A DNA stretch of 64,000 bases from Nocardioides marinus (GCA_019801415.1 JAHVJD010000003.1:434001-498000); one strand, 5' to 3'. Positions 9,901 to 19,597 are shown, numbered from the stretch's first letter. The notes: generated by a model not told the origin, from the letters alone. A program made the numbers and translations.

Positions 9901-9915
9901 GATGGCGGGCGGCCG

Positions 9916-11394
9916 TTATTCGGCCCAACGCAGAGCGCTGAGATCAATCGCAGCGGTGGGCGCGTTCTCCCACAGCCCTTCCAGCCCGGCCTTGGCCACG
10001 CCCAGCTTGGCGAGCTGGAACAGGTAGCCGTTGACGTAGTCGGCGGCGATCATGGCCTGGGCTTCCTGCAGCAGGGTGGTGCGGCTGGCCGGATCGCTGC
10101 TCGCTTCCAGCCGTGTCATCAAGGCTTGGAACGCCGGGTTGTCATACTGGAAGTAGTAGTCGGGCCGCGCATAGATGCCGATGTCCATCGGCTCGGTATG
10201 GCTGACGATGCTCAGGCCGAAGGTCTTGCCGCGGAACACGGTTTCCAGCCACTGCGCCCATTCCACGTTGATGATCTCGGCCTTGATGCCGACCGCTGCC
10301 AGCTGGGCGGCGACGATTTCGCCGCCGCGCCGCGCGTAGGAGGGCGGCGGCAGGTGCAGCGTGGTCTCAAACCCGTCCGGCAACCCCGCCTCGGCGAGCA
10401 ATGCGCGCGCCTTCTCCGGGTCATGGGCAGAATTGGCGGTCAGATCCTTGTAGGCCGGGTGATGCGGCGCGAAATGGCTGCCGATCGGGGTGCCATAGCC
10501 GAACATCGCACCGTCGATGATCGCCTGCCGGTCGATGGCATGGGTCACCGCCTGGCGGACCCGCAGATCGTCGAAGGGCGGCTGCTTGTTGTTGATCGCG
10601 AGGATGGTTTCCCCCTCGGTCGAGCCGACCAGCACCTGGAACCGCGGATCGGCCTCGAACTGGGGCAGGTTCTCCGGCGCCGGGAAGTTGTCGAAGGCGT
10701 CGATGTCCTCGGCCATCAGGGCGGCAAAGGCGGCGGTGGGATCAGAGATGAACTTGAACGTGGCCTTCTCCAGCGCGGGCGGCTCTCCCCAGTAGTTCTC
10801 GTTCCGCGTCAGGGCGATGCGATCACCCTGGACCCAGTTCTGGAACTTGTAGGCCCCAGTGCCGATCGGATTGGTCTTGATGCTGCCGATGCTTTCCGGC
10901 GCCACGATCACCGCGTCGCCCCAGGCCAGGTTGAACAGCAAGGCACCGTTGGGCGCGTCCAGGGTGATCCTGACGGTTTGCGGATCCACCACATCGACGG
11001 CGGTTATACCGGCAAACAGCGCCTTTTGCGCGTTGGTGCTGTCTTCCGCCCGCGCCCGGTCGAGCGAGAACTTCACGTCCTCCGCGTCAAAACTGCTGCC
11101 GTCGTGGAAGGTCACGCCCTCGCGCAGACGGAAGGTGTAGACGGTGCCGTCCCCGGAAATCTCCCAGCTTTCGGCCAGCCCCGGCACCACCGAGCCATCG
11201 CCCTGGAACCGGGTCAGCCCTTCGAAGATGTTGCTGTAAACCACGGAATCGATGGCTTGGGCGGCGGCGCTGGTCGGATCCAGATGCGGTGGCTCCAGCT
11301 GCATGGCGATGGTGACGCTATCCTTTGCCCAGGCGCCACCCGCCATCAGTGCAATCGCGGATCCTGCCGCCAGAACAAGTGATCTCAACGCCAT
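9916..11394 (-). CDS. ABC transporter substrate-binding protein, family 5 (peptide type)
   Basis: 492-residue periplasmic binding protein. The start at 11394 gives a signal peptide ([23 protein letters not shown], cut before KDSVT) and sits seven bases after an AGGGAG ribosome site; an upstream in-frame ATG at 11415 would put seven extra residues before the signal peptide. The family-5 hallmarks are clear: [23 protein letters not shown] near the mature N-terminus, [23 protein letters not shown], and [10 protein letters not shown]. It is the first gene of the transporter operon. Such proteins bind di/oligopeptides or related compounds; the actual ligand cannot be told from sequence. Confidence 0.93.
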   Translation of the reverse strand: MALRSLVLAAGSAIALMAGGAWAKDSVTIAMQLEPPHLDPTSAAAQAIDSVVYSNIFEGLTRFQGDGSVVPGLAESWEISGDGTVYTFRLREGVTFHDGSSFDAEDVKFSLDRARAEDSTNAQKALFAGITAVDVVDPQTVRITLDAPNGALLFNLAWGDAVIVAPESIGSIKTNPIGTGAYKFQNWVQGDRIALTRNENYWGEPPALEKATFKFISDPTAAFAALMAEDIDAFDNFPAPENLPQFEADPRFQVLVGSTEGETILAINNKQPPFDDLRVRQAVTHAIDRQAIIDGAMFGYGTPIGSHFAPHHPAYKDLTANSAHDPEKARALLAEAGLPDGFETTLHLPPPSYARRGGEIVAAQLAAVGIKAEIINVEWAQWLETVFRGKTFGLSIVSHTEPMDIGIYARPDYYFQYDNPAFQALMTRLEASSDPASRTTLLQEAQAMIAADYVNGYLFQLAKLGVAKAGLEGLWENAPTAAIDLSALRWAE

Positions 11395-11558
11395 CTCAAT
11401 ACTCCCTGAATCCATTTCTGCGCCTGTTTCCGGCGCCTATCGGAAACGAGTTTCCCGTTTTCCCAAGCGTAATCAAGACCAGAGAGACATTTCGCGCACT
11501 GGAAGCGCGCGGCGTAACTTGGTACTCCGTGCGGAGTGTGAACAGCGGACAGGAAGCC

Positions 11559-12389
11559 ATGAGCGCGACAGCCAGGAAACAGGCCCCCAACGCCGAAGAT
11601 ATTCGTGCCCGCAAGGGCGGCACGCCGCTGGTCAGCCTGACGGCCTATACCACGCCGATGGCCCGATTGATGGACAGCCACTGCGATTTCGTGCTGGTCG
11701 GCGACAGCGTCGGCATGGTGCTGCACGGGCTGCCCTCGACGCTGGGTGTCACCATGGAGATGATGATCCTGCACGGACAAGCCGTCGCGCGCGGCCTGTC
11801 CAGCGCGATGATGGTCATCGACATGCCCTTCGCCAGCTACGAAGAAGGCCCGGCGCAGGCGTTTCGCAACGCGGCGCGGCTGATGGCGGAAACCGGCGCG
11901 GGCGCGGTCAAGCTGGAAGGCGGGGTCGAGATGGCCGAGACCATCCGTTTCCTCGTCAAGCGCGGGATTCCGGTGATGGCGCACATCGGGCTGACACCGC
12001 AATCGATCAACACCCTTGGCGGATACAAGGTGCAGGGCCGTGACGCGCAGGCCGATGCGGTGATGGCTGACGCCCATGCCGTTGCCGATGCCGGGGCGTT
12101 TTCGGTGGTGCTGGAAAAGGTGCCCCAGGGGCTGGCCGACCGGATCACCGCGGAGGTGGCCATTCCGACGATCGGCATCGGCGCCAGTGCCGGCTGCGAC
12201 GGGCAGATCCTGGTGGTCGATGACATGCTGGGCTTCTTTACCGCCTTCAAACCGAAATTCGTGAAACGCTATGCCGATCTGGGCCAGAACGCCGAGGCGG
12301 CGATTGCCGAATACGCTGCCGAGGTCCGCGCCCGCAGCTTTCCGGCCCCTGAACACGTGTTTGCCGATCAGGCGCCCTCCAAAGGATGA
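11559..12389 (+). CDS. panB: 3-methyl-2-oxobutanoate hydroxymethyltransferase PanB
   Basis: 276-residue cytosolic TIM-barrel enzyme that transfers a hydroxymethyl group from methylene-tetrahydrofolate to alpha-ketoisovalerate, giving ketopantoate for pantothenate and CoA. Conserved blocks include [52 protein letters not shown] and the catalytic region [15 protein letters not shown]. The ATG at 11559 follows an AGGAAG ribosome site; the frame stays open further upstream but reads into the promoter gap shared with the divergent transporter operon. Its stop overlaps a candidate panC start. Confidence 0.96.
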   Translation: MSATARKQAPNAEDIRARKGGTPLVSLTAYTTPMARLMDSHCDFVLVGDSVGMVLHGLPSTLGVTMEMMILHGQAVARGLSSAMMVIDMPFASYEEGPAQAFRNAARLMAETGAGAVKLEGGVEMAETIRFLVKRGIPVMAHIGLTPQSINTLGGYKVQGRDAQADAVMADAHAVADAGAFSVVLEKVPQGLADRITAEVAIPTIGIGASAGCDGQILVVDDMLGFFTAFKPKFVKRYADLGQNAEAAIAEYAAEVRARSFPAPEHVFADQAPSKG

Positions 12390-12397
12390 CGACTCCC

Positions 12398-13258
12398 ATG
12401 ACCGCCCCGATCCTGCGCCGCCTCGACGGTCTGCGCACCCGCACCGCCGCGTGGCGCCGTGCCGGTGAAACCATTGCCGTGGTGCCCACGATGGGGGCAC
12501 TGCACGCAGGCCACCTGTCTCTGGTCGAGGCCGCCAAGGCCGCCTGCGACCGGGTCATCGTGACCATTTTCGTGAACCCGAAGCAGTTCAACAACGCCGA
12601 GGACCTGGCCAACTACCCCCGGACCGAGCACGAGGACGCGGCCAAGCTCGCCCCCTACGGTGTCGATGCGATCTACGTTCCCGACCCGGACCAGATCTAC
12701 CCGGATGGCTTTGCCAGCACCGTCGCCGTCACCGGCAGCATCACCGACGTCATGGAGGGCCCCTTCCGCCCCGGCCATTTCGAGGGCGTCGCCACGGTCG
12801 TGGCCAAGCTGTTCCTGCAGACCAGCGCCGACAAGGCGTTTTTCGGTCAGAAGGACTATCAGCAACTGATGGTGGTGACCCGCATGGCGCGCGACCTGGA
12901 TATCCCGATCGAGGTGGTGGGCTGTCCCACCGTGCGCGAGGCCTCCGGCCTGGCCATGTCCTCGCGCAACCTGCGCCTGTCCGAGGCGGCGCTGACCCAG
13001 GCCGCGGCGCTCTATGCGACGATGCAGACCGCTGCCACGGGCGCGGCACAAGGAGAGCCCTGGTCGGCTCTGGAGGCCGAAGCCCGGCGTGCCCTGGCTG
13101 CCGCCGGGTTCGGCGAGGTCGAGTATTTCGACCTCCGATGCGCCGAGAGCCTCAAGGCGCTGGACTACCCTGACCGTCCGGCCCGGCTGCTGGCGGCCGC
13201 ATGGCTGGGCGATATCCGCCTGATCGACAATATCGAAGTGGCGCAGGTGCAGCGCTGA
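12398..13258 (+). CDS. panC: Pantothenate synthetase PanC
   Basis: ATP-dependent ligase joining pantoate and beta-alanine, the last step to pantothenate. The nucleotidyltransferase motif VPTMGALHAGH and later IFVNPKQF, FFGQKDYQQL and MSSRNLRLS are intact. Two starts are possible: ATG 12386, overlapping the panB stop but with an AAAGG site directly against it, or ATG 12398 (MTAPILRR), with that same site about eleven bases upstream. The second fits family N-termini and gives 286 residues; the first adds four. It is coupled to panB and followed by a short terminator. Confidence 0.95.
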   Translation: MTAPILRRLDGLRTRTAAWRRAGETIAVVPTMGALHAGHLSLVEAAKAACDRVIVTIFVNPKQFNNAEDLANYPRTEHEDAAKLAPYGVDAIYVPDPDQIYPDGFASTVAVTGSITDVMEGPFRPGHFEGVATVVAKLFLQTSADKAFFGQKDYQQLMVVTRMARDLDIPIEVVGCPTVREASGLAMSSRNLRLSEAALTQAAALYATMQTAATGAAQGEPWSALEAEARRALAAAGFGEVEYFDLRCAESLKALDYPDRPARLLAAAWLGDIRLIDNIEVAQVQR

Positions 13259-13311
13259 AGCGCCTGCGCCGGACTGTGCGATCTGCGCTGACCGTGCCGT
13301 AGTCGGCGATC

Positions 13312-13329
13312 AACCGCGGCGCGGTTTTT
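13312..13329 (+). terminator. Rho-independent terminator after panBC
   Basis: A short hairpin with arms AACCGC (13312-13317) and GCGGTT (13321-13326), loop GGC, running into five T residues. It lies 54 bases after the panC stop and 83 bases before glpK, so it separates the two units. Confidence 0.65.
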
Positions 13330-13411
13330 GTACTAAAGATATAGTAGGGACTGGTAGCGGTACCGGATTTGCGTTTATTGTCTGCGGTCAGAGGAGACTG
13401 GAAGGCAGCAG

Positions 13412-14902
13412 ATGACCTATATTCTGGCAATTGATCAGGGCACCACGTCCACCCGCGCGATCCTGTTCGACGGGGCGATGCAGGTGGCCGGTACCGCGCA
13501 ACAGGAATTCACCCAGCATTACCCCCAGGCGGGGTGGGTCGAACACGACCCGGAGGACATCTGGGACAGCACTCTGGCCGTCTGTCGCCAGGTGATGGCG
13601 GATCTCGGGGTGGCGGCCTCTGATATCGCGGGGATCGGCATCACCAACCAGCGGGAGACCACGGTGGTCTGGGACCGCGAGACCGGAAAGCCGATCCACA
13701 ATGCCATCGTCTGGCAGGACCGCCGCACCGCCGCCATCTGCGAGACGCTGCGGGCTGACGGCCATGAGGAGATGGTCGCCGACCGCACCGGTCTGCTGCT
13801 GGACCCGTATTTCTCGGGCACCAAGGTGAAATGGATCCTCGACACGGTCGAGGGCGCCCGGACGCGCGCCGCCGCGGGGGAGCTGCTGTTCGGCACGGTG
13901 GACAGTTTCCTGATCTGGCGGCTGACCGGCGGTGCCGCGCATGTGACCGATGCCACCAATGCCGCGCGCACGCTGATGTATGACATCCGCAAGGGCCGCT
14001 GGAGCCGCACCATCAGCGACCTGCTGGAGGTGCCGCAGCAGATGCTGCCTGAGGTCAAGGACAGTGCCGCCGACTTTGGCATCACCGATCCGGAGATCCT
14101 GGGCGGTGCCATTCCGATCCTGGGGGTGGCGGGGGACCAGCAGGCGGCCACCATCGGCCAGGCCTGTTTCAAGCCGGGGATGATGAAATCCACCTACGGC
14201 ACCGGCTGCTTTGCGCTGCTGAACACCGGCGACGCGCCGGTGGTGTCGAAGAACCGGATGCTGACAACCATCGCCTACCAGCTGGACGGCAAGCCGACCT
14301 ATGCGCTGGAAGGCTCGATCTTCATTGCCGGTGCGGCGGTGCAATGGCTGCGCGACGGGCTGGGCATCATCGGCAAGGCGTCTGAGAGCGGCGTGCTGGC
14401 GGACAAGGCCGATCCGGGCCAGGACGTGATCCTGGTGCCCGCCTTCACGGGGCTTGGCGCGCCCTACTGGCAGCCCGACTGTCGCGGCGGCATGTTCGGG
14501 CTGACCCGCAATTCCGGCCCGGCGGAGTTCGCCCGCGCGGCGCTGCAAAGCGTTGGCTACCAGACCCGGGACCTCTACGAGGCGATGCGCGCCGACTGGG
14601 AGGACGACAGCCACCACACGGTGACCCTGCGCGTCGACGGCGGCATGAGCGCCAGCGACTGGGCGATGCAGAGCCTGTCGGACATCCTGGGGGCTGCGGT
14701 CGACCGGCCAGTGATGCAGGAGACCACCGCACTGGGGGCTGCCTGGTTGGCGGGGATGCGGGCCGGGGTCTACCCGGACCAGGCCGGTTTCGCCGAAACC
14801 TGGCGGTTGGATCGCCAGTTCGTCCCCCGGATGCAGCCCGAGATGCGCGAAGCGGCTTATGGCCGCTGGAAACGGGCGGTGCAGGCCGTGATCGGTATCT
14901 GA
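13412..14902 (+). CDS. glpK: Glycerol kinase GlpK
   Basis: 496-residue FGGY-family sugar kinase that phosphorylates glycerol to sn-glycerol 3-phosphate. Motifs: [16 protein letters not shown] at the N-terminus, [30 protein letters not shown], and the C-terminal [18 protein letters not shown]-binding block. Length equals the family norm. The start at 13412 follows a GAAGGCAG site. No glycerol facilitator or glpD is adjacent in this window, so it is a stand-alone unit following the panBC terminator. Repeat-rich DNA follows its stop. Confidence 0.97.
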   Translation: MTYILAIDQGTTSTRAILFDGAMQVAGTAQQEFTQHYPQAGWVEHDPEDIWDSTLAVCRQVMADLGVAASDIAGIGITNQRETTVVWDRETGKPIHNAIVWQDRRTAAICETLRADGHEEMVADRTGLLLDPYFSGTKVKWILDTVEGARTRAAAGELLFGTVDSFLIWRLTGGAAHVTDATNAARTLMYDIRKGRWSRTISDLLEVPQQMLPEVKDSAADFGITDPEILGGAIPILGVAGDQQAATIGQACFKPGMMKSTYGTGCFALLNTGDAPVVSKNRMLTTIAYQLDGKPTYALEGSIFIAGAAVQWLRDGLGIIGKASESGVLADKADPGQDVILVPAFTGLGAPYWQPDCRGGMFGLTRNSGPAEFARAALQSVGYQTRDLYEAMRADWEDDSHHTVTLRVDGGMSASDWAMQSLSDILGAAVDRPVMQETTALGAAWLAGMRAGVYPDQAGFAETWRLDRQFVPRMQPEMREAAYGRWKRAVQAVIGI

Positions 14903-14968
14903 GCACGCCAGCCCGCCAGCCAAGGCTCCCGCCTGCTCCGGCGCATTCCTTGCGGAATGACCTGCACA

Positions 14969-15000
14969 GTTGGGCGTGGCGCCGTGCATGCGCACGGCGC
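14969..15000 (+). repeat. GTTGGGC-tagged palindrome (copy 1)
   Basis: Tag GTTGGGCG at 14969, then a perfect 9-base stem GCGCCGTGC / GCACGGCGC (14979-15000) with loop ATGC. It is one member of a dispersed family; other copies are at 20465, 47072, 47685 (inverted) and 54427. The gap between glpK and the next gene (14903-15147) contains no gene, only this and the following repeat. Confidence 0.75.
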
Positions 15001-15011
15001 AGGTGCCTGCC

Positions 15012-15133
15012 GAGAAGCGGTTCAAGGGCAGCTCTGCCCTTGAATGCGCCAGCCCCAGTGTGGGGCCGCCCATCCCCGCCTCAAGGGTGAACCGTGCCTG
15101 CGGCACGGCGGCTGTGCCGCCCTTGACCCGGCG
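15012..15133. repeat. Composite intergenic repeat, copy A
   Basis: About 122 bases built of short inverted repeats. It contains, in order, GAGAAGC, an 11-base inverted repeat TTCAAGGGCAG / CTGCCCTTGAA (15021-15044), CCAGTGT, TCAAGGG, a stem CCGTGCC / GGCACGG (15092-15108), CGGCT and CCCTTGACCCGGCG. The same word order occurs at 47534-47650 (copy B), which shows that this is a repeated element and not random GC-rich spacer. No open frame with a start signal is seen. Confidence 0.75.
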
Positions 15134-15147
15134 CTGGCCGGGGGGCG

Positions 15148-16404
15148 TCAGGCCAGCCGCGCGCCTGCGGCGATGGTGGGCGGGCGGGCGTTCAGCTCTA
15201 AGATGGAAAAGCCTGCGATGGATTTGTAGCGGGCGGCATGGGCGGCCAGTCCGGCGGTCGGGATGACCTCATCGATGTGGTCAAAGGCACCGCCGCAGAG
15301 ATCTTCCACACGTTGCAGCACCGCGTCCGGTCCGCCGCCCGCCCGGTTAGCGCGGCCAACGGCCGTGGCCAGCGGACGAACGGCGTCCTCGTAGGCCTGC
15401 AAGGCGGTCGGGGTGAGGCCATGGGCCAAGAGCTGCGCGCCGATGATCCGGGCATCCACGATGGCCTGGCTGGCCCCGTTGGACCCGATCGGGTAGGTCG
15501 GATGCGCCGCATCGCCCATCAGTGTCACCCGGCCGATGGTCCAGTGTGCCAGCGGGTCGCGGTCCACCATCGGGTATTCATAAACGACATCGGCGCCGCG
15601 GATCAGCGCCGGTACGTCGATCCAGTCGAACCGCCAATCCTCGAAATCAGGCAGGAATTCAGTGATGTCGGCAGGCCGGTTCCAGTCCTCGCGGCGCCAG
15701 GGGGCGGCGGGGTCAAAGCTCTTTTCCGCGATCCAGTTCATCGTGACCAGCCCATCGGCGTCGGGGGCCGAGATCGGATAAGCCACCAGTCGCAACTGGT
15801 CGTGGCCGATCATTGCCATCGCCGCGCCCCCCTTGAATTCGGGCGCGCGGGTGGTGGCACGCCACAGGATGCGGCCGTTCCAGATGGGCGCGCCCTCATC
15901 CGGGACCATCTGCGCGCGCAGCGCCGAGTGGATGCCATCCGCGGCAACCACCAGCGTCCCCTCGGCGCGGGTGCCGCCCGCCAGCAGCAGCGCCGCGCCG
16001 TCGGCGGTGGTCTCGAAGCCGACCGCGCGCGTGCCGGTGGTGATGCAGCCCGGGCCTGCGCGCTCCAGCAGGGTGCGGTAGAGCATCATCTGCAACGCGC
16101 CGCGGTGGACCGAATACTGCGGCCAGGCATAGCCAGCGCCGCGGCCGCGCGGCTCTTCCCAGATGGTGTTGCCCAGCTTGCTGTAGAACCCCAGCTGCCG
16201 GGTCTGCACCCCGATCGCCTCCAGCTCCTCTCCCAGCCCGAGGTCCAGCAACTCCCGCACCGCGTTGGGCTGCAGGTTGATGCCAACGCCCATCGGCCTC
16301 AGCTCCGCCGCGGATTCATAGATGTGAAACGGCACCCCGATCTGGTGCAGGGTCAGCCCCAGTGACAGCCCGGCGATACCGCCGCCGGCGATGAGGATGG
16401 ACAT
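15148..16404 (-). CDS. FAD-dependent aromatic-ring monooxygenase family protein
   Basis: 418-residue class A flavoprotein monooxygenase-like protein (PF01494). The FAD-binding GxGxxG is in ILIAGGGIAGLSLGLTL; the second FAD motif reads LMGDAAHPTYPIGSNGASQAI; a VVAADGIHSALR stretch matches the DG motif. By overall pattern it is closer to PhzS/salicylate-hydroxylase-like flavin oxidoreductases than to UbiH. The start at 16404 (GGGAGG site ten bases before) puts the FAD motif at the N-terminus as expected; an upstream extension is unlikely. The substrate cannot be assigned and no catabolic cluster is nearby. Transcribed after idi with an 89-base gap. Confidence 0.85.
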   Translation of the reverse strand: MSILIAGGGIAGLSLGLTLHQIGVPFHIYESAAELRPMGVGINLQPNAVRELLDLGLGEELEAIGVQTRQLGFYSKLGNTIWEEPRGRGAGYAWPQYSVHRGALQMMLYRTLLERAGPGCITTGTRAVGFETTADGAALLLAGGTRAEGTLVVAADGIHSALRAQMVPDEGAPIWNGRILWRATTRAPEFKGGAAMAMIGHDQLRLVAYPISAPDADGLVTMNWIAEKSFDPAAPWRREDWNRPADITEFLPDFEDWRFDWIDVPALIRGADVVYEYPMVDRDPLAHWTIGRVTLMGDAAHPTYPIGSNGASQAIVDARIIGAQLLAHGLTPTALQAYEDAVRPLATAVGRANRAGGGPDAVLQRVEDLCGGAFDHIDEVIPTAGLAAHAARYKSIAGFSILELNARPPTIAAGARLA

Positions 16405-16493
16405 GATAAGTATACCTCCCAATTTCCGTGGCACAGAACCACAGCCCGCCGCGCAGGGCAAGACTTAAGGGGAGGGGGAGGCTGTTGGGGAGG

Positions 16494-17036
16494 CTAGCGG
16501 CGACCCGCGATGATCAGGTCCGGGCCGAAGATGACGTCGGCATAGCTGTGCAGGTAGATCTTCAGCCAGGGGGTGAAGCGTTCCGGGTGGCGGCTGACCT
16601 CGGCCAGCAGGTCGTGGTAGTCGACCCAGCGGGTTTCCATCACCTCGGCCGGGTTCGGCGTGACTTTCAGCGGGCGGTGCACATGGGCGAGGAACACATC
16701 CACCGCCTCATGTTCGATCAGCCCGTTGCCGACGTCGGCGCGGTATTCCAGGTGGTGCCGGAACTCGGGGTAAAGCCCGGTAATGCCCAATTCCTCGCGC
16801 ATGCGGCGAACCGCACAGGCCGAGGGCTGTTCCTCCCACATCGGGTGGGTGCAGCAGGTGTTCGCCCAGAGGCCTGGCGTGTGGTACTTGGTCATGGCGC
16901 GGCGCTGCATCAGGATTTCCACGCCTTTGACCACAAAGACGGAGACCGCCTTGTGCTTCAGACCGCGTTCATGTGCGGCCAGTTTGTCCACCGGTGTCAA
17001 ATCGCCGTTCACCCAGGCGGGGATCATATGGCTCAT
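16494..17036 (-). CDS. idi: Isopentenyl-diphosphate delta-isomerase, type 1
   Basis: 180-residue Nudix-fold enzyme interconverting isopentenyl and dimethylallyl diphosphate for isoprenoid, quinone and carotenoid synthesis. The catalytic cysteine motif is NTCCTHP, the Nudix-like segment is RRMREELGI, and the acid residue lies in EHEAVDVFLAH. The start was set at 17036 (MSHMIPAWVNG); a longer open frame upstream starts within GC-rich spacer. No carotenoid or photosynthesis gene is adjacent here, unlike in some phototrophic relatives. Downstream, the FAD monooxygenase gene is on the same strand. Confidence 0.92.
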   Translation of the reverse strand: MSHMIPAWVNGDLTPVDKLAAHERGLKHKAVSVFVVKGVEILMQRRAMTKYHTPGLWANTCCTHPMWEEQPSACAVRRMREELGITGLYPEFRHHLEYRADVGNGLIEHEAVDVFLAHVHRPLKVTPNPAEVMETRWVDYHDLLAEVSRHPERFTPWLKIYLHSYADVIFGPDLIIAGRR

Positions 17037-17130
17037 GTTGTGTCCGTGACGGTTGCGTCGGCGTGGCTGCCCGCAGGGCACCCCGGCTCCTACCGCTAAC
17101 GCCTGTGGGTTACGAAAGCAATTACGCGAA

Positions 17131-17156
17131 AGGCCGCGGCGAAAATGCCGCGGCCT
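17131..17156 (-). terminator. Terminator-like hairpin after the cytochrome c gene
   Basis: Perfect 10-base arms AGGCCGCGGC / GCCGCGGCCT with a six-base loop, 28 bases beyond the stop of the minus-strand cytochrome gene; on that strand it is followed by TTTCG. A weak T tract, but the stem is strong and well placed. Confidence 0.65.
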
Positions 17157-17183
17157 CGGGGCTGGCCTGGTGCAGGCCGCTGC

Positions 17184-17645
17184 TTATTCGGATGGCGCCG
17201 TGGTCGTTTCTTCGGCGGCGGCAGCCTCCTCGGCGACAGGGCCGTGGCTGGCCAGGAAGGCGTAGATGTCCTCGCCGCCCTTCTTCAGGCGGAACGACAT
17301 TTTCGACTTGGCCTTGGAGTTGCCGGTCTCTTCCCGCAGGAACCCGCGCGGATCGGCGGTGAAGGCGACGAACTTCTCTTCGTCCCAGACCAGCCCGGCT
17401 TCGCCCGCGGCAACGAGGTCCTTGCTGTAGTTGAAGCCCTCGACGGACCCGGCCGTGCGGCCTGCGATGCCCCACAGGTTCGGACCGGTCTTGCCGCCCT
17501 TGACGATAACCTCGCCCGCATCAGAGGTGACGGTGTGGCAGGCCTTGCACTTGTTGAACCCCTTCTCTCCCTTGTCCGGATCGCCCGCGGCAAGGGCGGG
17601 GGCAGCGAGGAGGCCAAGGATGGCGGCGGTTACGAGAGGTCTCAT
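17184..17645 (-). CDS. Class I cytochrome c (c2/c550-like), periplasmic
   Basis: 153-residue secreted monohaem cytochrome. Residues 1-20 form a signal peptide (ending APALAA). The haem site is CKACH at 33-37, with His37 as one axial ligand, and Met116 in KSKMSFRL is the likely second ligand. GPNLWGIAGR is typical of mitochondrial-type cytochromes. The length and insertions match cytochrome c2/c550 (cycA) of Rhodobacter/Paracoccus, electron carriers from the bc1 complex to terminal oxidase. An Ala/Glu/Thr-rich tail follows the fold. The start at 17645 follows a GGAG site; an upstream in-frame start would spoil the signal peptide. Confidence 0.93.
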   Translation of the reverse strand: MRPLVTAAILGLLAAPALAAGDPDKGEKGFNKCKACHTVTSDAGEVIVKGGKTGPNLWGIAGRTAGSVEGFNYSKDLVAAGEAGLVWDEEKFVAFTADPRGFLREETGNSKAKSKMSFRLKKGGEDIYAFLASHGPVAEEAAAAEETTTAPSE

Positions 17646-17754
17646 TTTGCTTGCTCCAGTTCTGAGTTGGCAGAGGAGACTCATCGTTTAATTGCCCGCG
17701 GAGTCAACCGGCAGTTTGACGCGCGGCATGCTGACAGCAGGTGTGAGGAGGGGG

Positions 17755-18783
17755 TCAGCGTGCGATTTCGCTGATGCAGGGCAGCAGGTCACCCGGTTCC
17801 GGCCGGGCCAGCCAGACCGCGCGTGCGATGGCCCGGCTGAGACATAGCGCGGCGGCATGGGTGATCGCGGCCAATTCGGACGGGTCGCCCATGGGGCGCG
17901 CATTGGTGCTGGCGGCAAAGATGAGGTCCCCGTCGCCGGGCATATGGGCGGGGACGATGGCGCGGCCGATGCCGTCATGGGCGGCGCTGGCCATGCGTTG
18001 ACATTGCGCCTTGGACAGATCCGCATCGGTGGCAACGATGGCAATCGTGGTATTGGCGCGCTCGTCGGGCAGTTTGGCGCCATCCGCCAGACGCTGCATC
18101 GCCTCCATGCGGCGGCTGGCGAGGTCGCGGCCAAGACCGGCAGAGGTATCCACGCCCAGCCCGCCGAACTCTCCGTCGATCTCGAAAGGGGCGGCCCAGA
18201 AGTGCCGCTCGCCCGGGGTGGTCACGGCACCAATCGGATTGGCGGCCACCAGCGCGCCCACCGTGACGCCGCTGTCCAGCACCAGCGAAGCGGACCCCAG
18301 CCCGCCCTTGACCATGGCCGTCAACGCACCGCAGCCCGCCCCGGCGGTGCCGAGGCTGAAGGTCTCCGCCGCCGCCTCGAAGGCGCGGCGCCCCAGGGCC
18401 GCGTAAGGGTTCTGCTCCCAGTCCTTGTTGCCGCCGTTCAGCAGGTCGAACAGGATTGCGCCCGGCACCAGCGGGACCCGGGCCGGTCCAACCGCGAATC
18501 CACGGCCCTGCGCGCGCAGCGCCTCGGTGACGCCGGAACAGGCCTCCAACCCAAAGGCAGATCCCCCGGAGAGCACCAGCGCATCGATCTTGGCGACGGA
18601 TTTGTCGGGCGCCAGCAGATCGGTTTCACGCGAGCCGGGCGCGCCGCCCATCACCTGCACCGAGGCCGTAAAGGGCGTATCCGCGGTCAGCACCGTGGTG
18701 CCGGATTTCAAGGCGCGGTCCTCGGCGTTGCCAACGCGCAGGCCCGAAACATCGGTGATCAGGTTGCGGGGGCCCGGGGTCAT
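17755..18783 (-). CDS. P1-family (DmpA/BapA-like) peptidase
   Basis: 342-residue Ntn-hydrolase-like peptidase of MEROPS S58. The family opening NLITDVSGLRVGNAED is present, followed by LSGGSAFGLEACSGV and GTAGAGCGALTAMVKGGLGSAS, in which self-cleavage before the Ser nucleophile is expected to produce two chains, as in DmpA. The C-terminal ANTTIAIVATDADLSKAQCQRMASAAHDGIGRAI block is also conserved. Members hydrolyse N-terminal or beta-amino acyl peptides; the substrate here is unknown. No signal peptide is visible, so a cytoplasmic location is likely. Confidence 0.9.
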   Translation of the reverse strand: MTPGPRNLITDVSGLRVGNAEDRALKSGTTVLTADTPFTASVQVMGGAPGSRETDLLAPDKSVAKIDALVLSGGSAFGLEACSGVTEALRAQGRGFAVGPARVPLVPGAILFDLLNGGNKDWEQNPYAALGRRAFEAAAETFSLGTAGAGCGALTAMVKGGLGSASLVLDSGVTVGALVAANPIGAVTTPGERHFWAAPFEIDGEFGGLGVDTSAGLGRDLASRRMEAMQRLADGAKLPDERANTTIAIVATDADLSKAQCQRMASAAHDGIGRAIVPAHMPGDGDLIFAASTNARPMGDPSELAAITHAAALCLSRAIARAVWLARPEPGDLLPCISEIAR

Positions 18784-18959
18784 GCGCGGTCTCCCACGGC
18801 GGACGGGGAAATCAGCCTGCGGACCCGGATCCTGCAGGCGGTGCGCCCGGTTGCTCGCCTGGATGTGTCACTTGCCCGCAGCATGTCATTCTCCCGAGTG
18901 GTTTGCGGCAGCATGGTCCGAAGCGCGGGCGGGTGCAATCTCTGGATGTGCGGTGCCCG

Positions 18960-19379
18960 TCAATCGGGATCAACCTTGCCGCGGTTGGCCTTCAGCGCCC
19001 CGCGCTGTTTCTTGGCGTCCAACCGGCGGCGGACGGAGCCGCGGGTGGGCTTGGTGGCGATGCGCCGCTTGGGCGCGACCAGCGCCTTGCGCACCAGTTC
19101 GGCCAGCCGCTCGCGCACGATCTCGCGGTTGCGCTGCTGCGAGCGGGTCTCGTCGCATTGCAGGAGGATGGCGCCGTCCTTGGTCCAGCGCCGCCCGGCC
19201 AGCCGTTTCAGCCGATTCTTGACCGCGGGCGTCAGCGCGGGCGAGCGTTCGGCCTCGAACCGCAGCTCGACGGCGGTGGCCACCTTGTTCACATTCTGCC
19301 CGCCGGGCCCCGAGGCGCGCATGAAGCTCTCGGTCATTTCCCAGTCTTGCAGGGTGATCTGGTCGTTGATGCGGATCAT
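18960..19379 (-). CDS. arfB: Alternative ribosome-rescue factor ArfB (YaeJ), peptidyl-tRNA hydrolase
   Basis: 139-residue protein that enters stalled ribosomes lacking a stop codon and hydrolyses the peptidyl-tRNA. The GGQ motif lies in SFMRASGPGGQNVNKVAT and the basic C-terminal tail, which binds the empty mRNA channel, is obvious (KRRIATKPTRGSVRRRLDAKKQRG). Start ATG 19379 (MIRINDQI) matches the family; a GTG at 19427 is in frame but lies inside a 13-bp hairpin. The ribosome site before 19379 is weak. That hairpin and a structured RNA lie directly upstream on the same strand, so expression may be attenuated. Confidence 0.93.
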   Translation of the reverse strand: MIRINDQITLQDWEMTESFMRASGPGGQNVNKVATAVELRFEAERSPALTPAVKNRLKRLAGRRWTKDGAILLQCDETRSQQRNREIVRERLAELVRKALVAPKRRIATKPTRGSVRRRLDAKKQRGALKANRGKVDPD

Positions 19380-19404
19380 GGGGTCTTTATGGCCCGGGGG
19401 GGCA

Positions 19405-19597
19405 GGAATCGAAAGGGCTGTTCCCACACGCGGGAACAGCCCTTCGAGATGATAGGAGGTGCACCGGTTAGGTCAGCACCAATTCAGAGTTCTATACGCG
19501 CCAAGGGCTGCCTCGGCCGCACTCCTTCTGAACTGTTCCGGTACTGCTCTCCATAGCTTCTCTAGACAATGGGCACCTCCTTTCTGAATGTTTCGTG
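19405..19597 (-). ncRNA. Candidate structured non-coding RNA upstream of arfB
   Basis: The 260-base gap between the queuosine transporter gene and arfB folds, on the minus strand, into a closed structure. P1 pairs AGGAGGTGC (19581-19573) with GCACCTCCT (19462-19454), nine bases. P2 is about 15 pairs between 19527-19546 and 19474-19488 with a small bulge and G-U pairs. P3 pairs GCCGAGG (19517-19511) with CCTTGGC (19506-19500) around a four-base loop. A 13-bp hairpin closes the 3' end. It does not show the conserved words of SRP RNA, tmRNA, RNase P or the common riboswitches. It may be a free small RNA or an arfB leader. Transcript ends are inferred. Confidence 0.5.
19413..19444 (-). terminator. 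13-bp terminator-like hairpin before arfB
   Basis: Perfect arms AAGGGCTGTTCCC and GGGAACAGCCCTT (19413-19425 and 19432-19444) with loop of six. On the minus strand it is followed by TTTCGATT, so it could end the upstream structured RNA or attenuate read-through into arfB, whose ATG lies 34 bases further on. Confidence 0.65.

Noticed and set aside
14903-15147. A terminator for glpK in the downstream palindromes
   Set aside because: The stems are strong but lack T tracts and recur elsewhere as repeats, so they are listed as repeats; a termination role is not excluded.
18903-19556. Plus-strand open frame across arfB and the structured RNA
   Set aside because: Antisense to arfB, no ribosome site, no family resemblance.
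19500-19574. A 25-codon TTG frame with a strong AAAGGAGG site in the structured RNA
   Set aside because: Not called as a gene: the site is buried in the terminal helix, the start is weak and the peptide is not recognisable. Kept only as a possible leader.
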